A stretch of DNA of 64,000 nt, from contig NC_044917.1 of the NCBI RefSeq assembly GCF_003576645.1, positions 6,408,689 through 6,472,688 of the forward strand, in the 5' to 3' direction. The stretch's first letter is position 1. The number at the start of each line of letters is the position of its first letter. The notes below the pieces were generated by a model. The model ran no database searches. It worked only from the letters and a program-made list of their open reading frames with translations, and was not told where the DNA came from. This document shows, piece after piece, positions 56,254 to 64,000 of this stretch. This stretch comes from Ipomoea triloba (lineage: Eukaryota; Streptophyta; Magnoliopsida; Solanales; Convolvulaceae). A program made the translations under genes and the position numbers.

Positions 56254-56536
56254 GTCATGGTCCACGTTGTACTACGAATCATGGTCTACATTGCAACATG
56301 ACTACCATAGATAGATATTCCTTTTTAATATATTAAATGTTTATTTTTAATATACTAAAATTTCAAATTTTTTTAGTAGTATACCTAAATATGAACTTTT
56401 ATTACACAAAAAATGAACCTTTTTTCTCAAAAAAAAAATTAAAAATGAACCACCTTCAATATACTAATAATAAACATTATGTATATGGTTCATCTTGTAA
56501 AGTGAACCATGGTCCATGGTATAATAATTGTATAAC
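56221..56536. repeat. (TA)n followed by a GGTCCA-family relic
   Basis: After a (TA)n tract (56223-56250), GGGTCATGGTCCACGTTG marks a left end and GAACCATGGTCCATGGTATAA a right end. The interior has lost the ~22-bp array. Confidence 0.5.
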
Positions 56537-56574
56537 TTGATGGCCAAGTTTAAGGTGTAAACTGAAGCCCATCA

Positions 56575-56930
56575 CAGTCAACCACAAGATATTTGGGAAG
56601 GCTGATTCAATGTCATTCATATAAAAATTTCCAGCACAACACAGGAAATACTACCAATGTCAATCCTCAGACTACTTAACACTTGCCATCAGAGAAAACT
56701 AACAAGCATGTCTGAGATAAGAACTAAGAAAACCAACCTTGGATACAATCCCGCGCTTCTAAACTTCAACTGCCAGATACTTGGAAAGACTGGTTCAACG
56801 TCATTCACATCAACATTTCCAGCACAACACAAGAAATACTACAAATATCAATTCTTAGACTATTAACTGGGAGAACTAACAAGCATGTCTGGGGTGAGAG
56901 CTAAGAAAACTAATCTTGGATTCATGGTTA
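56575..56930. repeat. tandem duplication of ~190 bp downstream of the unknown gene
   Basis: The blocks TTTCCAGCACAACACA, GAAATACTAC and ACTAACAAGCATGTCTG occur twice in the same order (about 56575-56745 and 56765-56930), roughly 80% alike. The right copy abuts the last exon of the gene on the minus strand, so one copy may be its 3' untranslated region. Confidence 0.75.
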
Positions 56931-56953
56931 AGTGGGTCAACACCTTTTCCTGG

Positions 56954-59316
56954 TCATTTCTGAACATCATCTTCCTTGAGGTCATTGGGAACATTATCCT
57001 CTTGATGATCCTTTCCATGTGCAACATCACAATGCACGTTTGCAGGCTCCTGCAGATAAGAATGGTTCAATTAATGAGAAGCTAAAGCAAAATTTAATTG
57101 CTACAATTATTTGGATTTTAGTAGATATGATGTGAAAAAACCAAAAGAAAGATATGGCCTCTCAAAGCTTCATACGAAGCTCATCTGAAAATAGCGAAAG
57201 TTGTGCCGTGCAAATGTTCAATTAAAAAGAAAGGCATCTAATATATTGCTGATGATTATGTTTTCAGAGCTTGGCTCGCAGGGTATTATAGTACTAAATG
57301 AGTAAAATGATATACAACATTAAACTGCCAAAGTATGAAATCCATTTCATAATGTTTCCTATGAAAACAACAATTAACGAATTACCGCCAATAAAAACAC
57401 TCGGGACTCGGCCTTCATACAGTCTTACGAGGAAATACCAATCATGTCTTCACAGCAATAAAAATCATACTAAACTTACAATACAAAATTCAAGTAGCTT
57501 ATAGTGCACTGCATTGTTTTCCATCAATTGTGAAGGTATTCAAAGTGTAAAGATGTCTAGTGAAATAGGTTACCACATATCAATTAAGGTTACGGAAAGA
57601 TTCTTCCAAATTATAAGTTTGATGATCCCTGAGATTCATGTAAATGTAAGAATTGCCCATGGATCAACAATCCCAATCCAGAATCCAACAGAATATGCTA
57701 CTACAAATGTTAGCTTTTACCTAATTAACTGTATATAGATAAAAGGGGCAAAGTATAATAAGCCAGTAGAGTACAAGAAGAAAGGGAAAATAATGAGGAT
57801 ATTTAGAAATAGAAGACTATTCCATATCTCACCGGGCCTTTTGGTGAGCCCTCTGCATTCACAGTTTCTGCATCTTGAACGTCACCACTGAGAACTTCAA
57901 CATGTTTGCTAGTGTCAACTTCAGCCAATGAATTATGCTATCAAAATAACAAAATTTAATAATCCAATCACTGCTAGAAAAAATGCACAAAGTACATTAA
58001 AACTGGTAAGTGGTAACAGTCCTCCAATACCTCAGATCCAGTACCACTTTTGATTTTCTCATTTCCAGTATCAACTTTCACAAGGTCCACAGTACCACAA
58101 GGAAGGTCCAAGCCATCTTTACCAGATTTGTCAATGTTACCCTGCAATACAGTTAATTGTATCTATAAACCCAATAAGATTCAAACAAGACATACATAAT
58201 CAGTTTTATTATTTGTCACCACTTAAGAAATTGCTAAAATTATAATTACACTGAACTAAAAGGAAAATAACATAAGTAAACTCAGACAGTGAAGATCATA
58301 CAAGATTATCAAGCAGGCTTTCATTGATAGCAGATGCCTTCTGGCACCACATACAATCTGTACTAGCAATTCTAACACAAGTAACATCTAAAAGATCGTT
58401 ACCAGAGTAATCAACATTCTCATGGCATATGATACAACATTACAACAGGCTTGAAATTCTAGATACAATACAAAGCAATGTTACTTGAGAATTTCAAGAA
58501 TTTATTTATATATATAATTTTAGCAAGACTCAATGGCAGTATGACTTGTCATGTTCCAAATCCATGAATTATAACATAATGAACTAATTAAATTCAAAAA
58601 TCACAGCACAAAGTTGGAAGATTACTGGAGACAGAGCAAATTACCTGAGCCTCAGCAGATTTATCCGAAGATTGAATGAGCTTATTGATGTCCCATCCAA
58701 ATAACTGACAAATAGACTCTGCATAAGCTCGATGAGCCTTCCTCTTTCTCGTCTTCGCTATGGAAAGAGAATGGCGAACTAAAGTGGCGCAACCTTTGAA
58801 CCTCTTCCAAGCTTTCTCCCGCACGGCGCAACAGACCAGACATCTGAACTCTCCGCCGGCACAGTTCTTCTCATAATACTCCTTCAATACACTGTCCTCC
58901 TTAAACAAATTCACGAAAAATTCGAACCTCTTGCGCTCTTCTTCCTCGAGTACCTCGTCGAGGTCGCCGTTCTCATACTTGATTACATCCACGTACTCAT
59001 CGTCGTATTCGTCGTCGTCGTCTTCATCGGCGATGTCTGTGTTCCTGAGAAATTCAGTCACAGCATCCCATGCCGCTTGCTGGGCCTGATCATCAGCCAA
59101 ACGGGCCAGCTCTTCGGGGGTTAGCACGCGGGGTTCAGACTTGGGTGGGAACCACACAGTGGGCCAACCGAACTCATCCGTCGGCGGGCGTTTCGGGCTG
59201 GGATTGCATGGCCATTTTATGCCGGAATCTGGAGAAAGCTCGGGAGTTGCGGGCTCGTTTTCGCCTGAATTTGTTTCTTTAGGGTTAATCGGGTTCGGGC
59301 TATTGAGTGGATCCAT
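56954..59316 (-). CDS. plant protein of unknown function with a Cys/His block and acidic region
   Basis: Four exons, 59316-58645, 58141-58031, 57937-57833 and 57049-56954, all phase 0 with GT-AG introns, give 327 residues. I do not recognise a named family. A proline-rich N-terminus (residues 1-60, with GWPTVWFPPKSEPRVLTPEE) is followed by an acidic stretch (97-127). A compact domain at about 128-213 comes next: a helix RFEFFVNLFKEDSVLKEYYE, then FRCLVCC (C159, C162, C163), basic residues, H182 and H195, and ESICQLFGWDINKL. The C-x2-C...H...H order suggests a small zinc-binding fold, unproven. The three last exons encode a low-complexity acidic tail and could be alternatively used. A nuclear role is possible from the basic run KTRKRKAHR. 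Confidence 0.8.
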
Positions 59317-59521
59317 GGGAATGAAGTGAGGTATCAGTGTGATTGTTTGACTGAAGCAGATTTACGAAGGAAAGAGACAGACAGAGAGAGAGAGACGGTT
59401 TTGAATTTTGAAACCTAAAGAAATTTTTAGGACTTCATTTGCTTGAAGAAAGTGATACTATGAAAGTGTGCAGATGACTTGTGATTTTACAAAATTATCC
59501 TCCAGAGTGATTTTCTTGTAA

Positions 59522-60009
59522 GGGTGTGTGTTTGGAAACTCGGAAAATGATTTTTAAAAATCATTTTTCGGATTTTTCATGTTTGGCCGACCTCGGAAAG
59601 TCTAGTTAAAAAGTTGATTTCCGTTGACTATGAAAAATAATCTCATTTTGGCGGAAAATGACTTCCGTCAAAAAATTCGGAAAGATTTTTTTGCACAGAA
59701 AAACAGCCGCATGCCAACACCATCTGCAAGGTTTCTGCACGCCAAGTCGCCAACACCCTGCTCTGGTTTTTCGCTAGAAACCAGGGGTTTTTTTTTCTTA
59801 ATTATATTATTTTTAATATTATTGTAAATATTTTAATATTTAAATAAAATAATTAAAATATATAATTATAAAATTATGCTCATTTTCTAGAAAATGAACT
59901 AAACACATAAAGACAATTTTTCAGAATGCAACCAAACACTGAAAATGAAATTGTTTTCTAAAAATGACTCATTTTTCATAAGTCATTTTCATACTTTCCA
60001 AACAAACCA
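59522..60009. mobile_element. MITE-like element with GTTTGGAAA ends
   Basis: The left end GGGTGTGTGTTTGGAAA and the right end TTTCCAAACAAACCATC are inverted. Inside each end AAAATGA motifs continue the symmetry. No target duplication was recognised. No coding sequence is present. Confidence 0.5.
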
Positions 60010-60521
60010 TCGAATCTTTATTCATAAGATAAAAAAGTAATACGGAGTACTAATTGGGGAAGGTGTAATATTTTGAGAACAAATTAATACTTTTAAATCA
60101 AATTAAATCAAAATATAAAAGGATTACATTTTCTTCAAAACTATCACACTTTCTCTTAAAAGTAGTAAACACTTTATTCATAATTAATATTATATTTTCA
60201 ATATAAATATTATATTTTTTTCAAATATAAGTATTACATTCATCTTGACACGACTCGTCACATGGATTCTAGTTTATGAGACGATGTTTGTCAAAATTTT
60301 GTTATTATTATTTTTGTTTAAACCCATCACTATATTTTTAAATTCAAAATTTATTTTATTTACTTATTTAAATTTGAAATCTTAATTATATTTAAATAAA
60401 TAAAGTAATAGCTACTCCACTCTCAAATCTTACTAGTTACTCCCTACTTCCAAGTCACCAAACCCATCAATGTCCCAAACACCAAGCCTTGCTCCTACCT
60501 ACTTCTCCAACATGATTTCGG
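60010..60521. other. gene-free AT-rich stretch
   Basis: Nothing gene-like is visible. A CCAACTTCC-type leader-like stretch near 60420-60500 precedes the A-rich tract but has no linked coding exon. Confidence 0.4.
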
Positions 60522-60529
60522 AACTCTTT

Positions 60530-60606
60530 CAAAAAAAAAAAAACAAAAAAAACAAAAACAAAAAATAAAAACAAAAAAAACAAAAACAAAAACAAAAACA
60601 AAAAAC
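60530..60606. repeat. A-rich (AAAAAC)n tract
   Basis: About 75 bases of A-runs broken by single C. GATTTCGGAACC-like sequence occurs on both sides (CATGATTTCGGAAC at about 60511 and 60607), so this may be a short A-tailed insertion with a target duplication. Confidence 0.6.
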
Positions 60607-60657
60607 ATGATTTCGGAACCACATACGGAAGCCGCCAGTTCCCACTACACCCCCTAG

Positions 60658-61105
60658 AATGTTTATAGGGCTGTGTTGGAGACTTGGAGGTTTATGTTTC
60701 ATTTCATGAAAAAGATGAGTTTTGGCATGGGAATCCTCCTAATGAGTATATGACTGTGAATAATTTCACTGATCTTCCTGGGAATGGACCTTTTAGAGAG
60801 GTTCTTGTCAGCTTGGATTGTAAACTAATAGGTGCAATTTGGCCATTTACTGTCATTTATACTGGGACTGTAAATCTTCTCATGTGGAGACCGATTACTG
60901 GATCGAATTGGTTCATTCGATCTCCCTTCATATGACATTGAGATAACTCCATTGTTAGCACTGATATTAGATTGATAGTCATAAGATTTCTTTCAGTGTC
61001 ACAAATGCTCTGAATGTTTGGTACATTGATGCAAACTTGCATCTTTGGTTGGACAAAAAGAGCGATAAAACAGAAGGGAAGCTCACAAAATACAACAGCT
61101 TGTGA
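60658..61105 (+). pseudogene. fragment of a peptide-N-glycanase A-like gene
   Basis: The reading NVYRAVLE (60658-60681) is followed, after an apparent 8-base duplication of TTGGAGAC, by LEVYVSFHEKDEFWHGNPPN, then NGPFREVLVSLD and WRPITGSNW. A shift near 60905 and stops around 60930-60985 break it, and FSVTNALNVWYIDANLHLWL then continues up to about 61080. These blocks match the middle of plant peptide-N4-(N-acetyl-beta-glucosaminyl)asparagine amidase A, a secretory glycosidase that removes N-glycans from glycopeptides. Both ends of the roughly 600-residue protein are missing and there is no start. It is a dead fragment. Confidence 0.78.
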
Positions 61106-62087
61106 GGTAGTTATGAATTGAATTGTAGATTAATGAGAATAAGCAGGGTATAAATAATGTACAAGAGGAAGGAAATTACAACTACTGACTAATCTATAGG
61201 AGCCTATTTAGAACAACTAGCAAATATAAATAATGTCAGACACACATATGTTTAACACAACTCTCGTCTTTCTTTCTCTCAGATATCGAATTTTTCCAGC
61301 TTTGATGGTGCTTTGTGAGAAAAGAATAGGGTAATCTTAACCTGCTAAAAGTGCCATTTTAGCATCTCAGTTTGATGATACTAAGGTTCCAAAGTTTCTC
61401 TCTGTTTCTTCCCATACAGTTCATTAAAGAGGAAGATAGGATCCCTTTTACTGATTTCACTAATTCTTAAAAATCAGTCTTTGAGAGTTTCAGCCTTTAA
61501 TATTAAATACATATGTAAAAGTACGTACTGCTTTTACTGAACATTTTCTTCATGGCCTTGTTTATAGGGAAAGTAGTAGGGTTGGTAAGTTTTAGTGATT
61601 GTTTTGTTCTTCAGGTCAAAATGTAGTTATTAAAGCCAAAAATTCAATGGAATATATATACGGAGTAGCTTTTTACTGTCCTTTTATTTAATAAAAAAGG
61701 GTTTTATACTTTGGGACAATGCATTCACATTTTTCACTAAACTAAATTTACATTTTCATATTACATCTAATCTCCTATATATGGAGAGATTAATAATTAA
61801 ATGAGAATCACTCCTTATATGAAAACATGAAAACCAACATAAATGCACACAATCTATTCAAGAGTAGATTGTATGCCTGAAATATTAGATTGTTTCATTG
61901 ATGTAGAAGTTTAACTTGCACGCTAACATTTATACATACATACCCAAAAAAGAAAAAAACTAATCTCCACATTTCATTAATCCTCGTTAGTGATGAATAT
62001 AATCCAAATGGACAAATTAAAATTTTTGTGTTTTTTACAGAAACATTATATATATTGTTATCGCTTGAACTTATATATATATATATT
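61106..62087. other. gene-free stretch
   Basis: No gene, RNA gene or repeat with defined ends was found. Confidence 0.4.
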
Positions 62088-62361
62088 GGCCCTGTTTGGT
62101 AAATAATCAGCCTATCAGTCAATTTTGGCTTATTTGACCACTATTAGTTATTTGGTTAATAAGTTTTTTGTAACTCCAAAATACTAAAATTCAAAAGGTT
62201 ACTCAAAGCAGCCTTTTCAATTAGCTTTTTACAAAAGAAATTATACCAAACAGCTATCAGTTAACAGTTAATCTATCAAACAACTTTCTACCATTAACTA
62301 ATGCTATCAACTAATCATACATTCTAACACAATCAGCTAGCAGCCATTTACCAAAGAGGGG
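62088..62361. mobile_element. MITE-like element with TTTGGTAAAT ends
   Basis: The left end GGCCCTGTTTGGTAAAT and the right end ATTTACCAAAGAGGGG are inverted. The interior includes TTATTTGACCACTATTAG, related to 37370-37470. No clear target duplication. Confidence 0.5.
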
Positions 62362-63690
62362 ATTATAAATTTTGCATTTGGAGGCCTGAGGGGAAAATTA
62401 AAGTGGTTGTGAAAAGTCGTAGTTGGTATGAAAGTTTTGTTGAGGGAGAAGATCACAGTATATATGATGGCAAATAGAAAATAAGACAAAAAGAGAAGGA
62501 CAAGGTTCTTGTCTCTCAAAAAAGCTGATAAGATCGGAATGATGGGAATGAAATGATTCAAATGAATGCATTAGAAGAATCACATCACTATTTAATTCCT
62601 CTATTTGCAAAACTAAAGAGCCCCGCCCGCCCGGATATAATATAATTACCATCTATATATGTTAGTATGCCACCATCCACCAAGGCACCAACTTATACTG
62701 ATATAGTGATATTTAACCAACCTCACGTTAAATTATGTAAATTTTTTTTTTAAAAAAAAAAACGTGTTAATGTGTAAAAGGTGATTTTTTAAGATTATTG
62801 GAGAGTAGTATTTAGGTGCAAAATAAATAAGGTAATTTTATAAGATTGTTGTTATATAGTGTATGTGTAGGTGTAAAGTAAAATAAGAGGTAATTATTAT
62901 ATAATTTATTTAAGATATTCATCGAACAATATCAAATAGTAGTTGCAGTGGAGTAATAAAACTAATTAACGACCGCAACATAACAAATGTGACAACACAT
63001 ACAACAATGGGAAATGAGAGATTTGTTAGAAAAAAATAGTAATAAGTAAATAAAAAATTTCACTTTTATTTCTTGAAATGAAAATTTATATTATTGTAAA
63101 TATAGCAAATCAAAATCTTTGAATATTATAATAAATTATAACTAGTTAGTTCATAATAATTTTTTATTTATGAAAAAGTCTGTAATTACTATCTAAAAGT
63201 GTATTTCGGAACTCATCTTATGATCTTAGATTCATAATATCTTATCTTTAATTGGTTCAATCATATTCTTGAGGTACGTTTTTGATTTGTTGAAATAAAT
63301 ATGCCGCAATTTATTTCGGTGATTTTAATATTTTTTTTTTAAAGTAGTAATAAATTACACCATTTGATTATTTTGATTCAAACATGTACAAACTCCTACA
63401 GGCAGACAGGCAGACATGTAGCAGCCACCTAAGTTGTCGTACTAATTCCATGCAAACAATACACAACACAAATAGAATAACAAGAAGATAGGGCACAGAC
63501 AAGAAACCTAATTGACCACACTTAGCTCGATTCCCTTTGCAACTTTCATCCTACTTAATTTCTTCCACTCGAGAGATTATAACTCATAACTTTTTATCAT
63601 GCCCTGATAACAAATTGAATAGCCGGTGCATTTCATTTTAACTAAAATTTAGCTATATGTTTATTATTGTTGTTGGACAGAGGACAGTAA
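62362..63690. other. gene-free stretch
   Basis: AT-rich sequence with no coding frame of note and no delimitable element. Confidence 0.4.
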
Positions 63691-64000
63691 AAGGTCATAT
63701 CCAACACCAGGTGACTAGAGAATTATTGTTAGGCGTAGACTTGAAGGACCAAGACCTGCACCCGACCTGCCTCTCGAAAATGTGAGGGGTGCTGATATAA
63801 GATAATAAAGTTGCACATTTGCTACGAACTATAGCTTTTGGCGTAATGGTAAGAGCTTGATGAGGATTGTTGGGCGGAGACTTGAAGAACCAAGTCCCGC
63901 ACTCGACCTGCCTCTAAAAAATGTGGCAGGTGGAGGTATAAGAAAATAAAGTTGCGCATTTGCTACGAACTAATCTTTTGGCGTAATGGTAAGAACTTGA
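63691..64000 (+). repeat. tandem SINE-like units, continuing past the window
   Basis: Two units of about 140 bp contain CTTTTGGCGTAATGGTAAGA (box A-like), AGACTTGAAG, CCCGCACTCGACCTGCCTC and ATAAAGTTGCGCATTTGCTA. The array begins with a partial unit at about 63725 and a further unit begins at the window end. Confidence 0.6.

Overview
This is a plant nuclear window, AT-rich and intron-bearing. I see GT-AG introns, (TA)n and (AAT)n microsatellites, copia, hAT and Mutator-like elements, tRNA-derived SINEs, and plant gene families (PPR, DOG1-like, Tubby-like F-box, GIL1-like, MBF1). It is a eudicot. A Convolvulaceae/Ipomoea-like asterid is my guess from the repeat style, with low certainty. Two single N positions (19047, 42942) mark assembly joins.

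Genes, left to right: a GIL1/IRKI-type DUF641 protein (+, 5374-6735) with a probable long 5'-leader intron; a small secreted-peptide precursor (-, 9041-9313); an intronless P-type PPR protein (-, 11946-13331); an 89-residue plant-specific protein (-, two exons, 15337-15738); a four-exon pathogen-related protein (-, 27109-28822); a two-exon 66-residue membrane protein (+, 33221-33520); two tandem DOG1-domain genes (+, 38913-40273 and 41807-42653), each split by an apparent GC-AG intron; a four-exon Tubby-like F-box gene (+, 48623-52030); MBF1 (-, four exons, 52580-54262); and a four-exon gene of unknown function (-, 56954-59316). A broken fragment of a peptide-N-glycanase A-like gene lies at 60658-61105. 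The genes look like independent eukaryotic transcription units; nothing suggests shared regulation apart from the tandem DOG1-like pair.

Mobile DNA fills most of the rest. The largest element is a copia LTR retrotransposon (16292-24222, antisense). Its LTRs differ at 3 of 291 positions and it has a 5-bp target duplication, but its pol is full of stops. About 2 kb inside it is present twice around the N at 19047, most likely an assembly artefact. A Mutator-like element at 35337-36280 carries a captured first exon of a LITAF-domain (GILP-type) gene, that is, a Pack-MULE. Another at 46357-47367 contains a retrotransposon tail with its 3' LTR. Two hAT elements (37722-38436, 44836-46018), a solo LTR (25867-26242), a Tourist-like and a Stowaway-like MITE, two short MULE-MITEs, and a GGTCCA-ended TIR family with internal ~22-bp arrays were delimited, most by target-site duplications.

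The strongest leads are the Pack-MULE, the conserved GC-AG introns in both DOG1-like genes, the contrast between young LTRs and a dead interior in the copia element, the N-flanked duplication, and the GGTCCA TIR family with its internal arrays.
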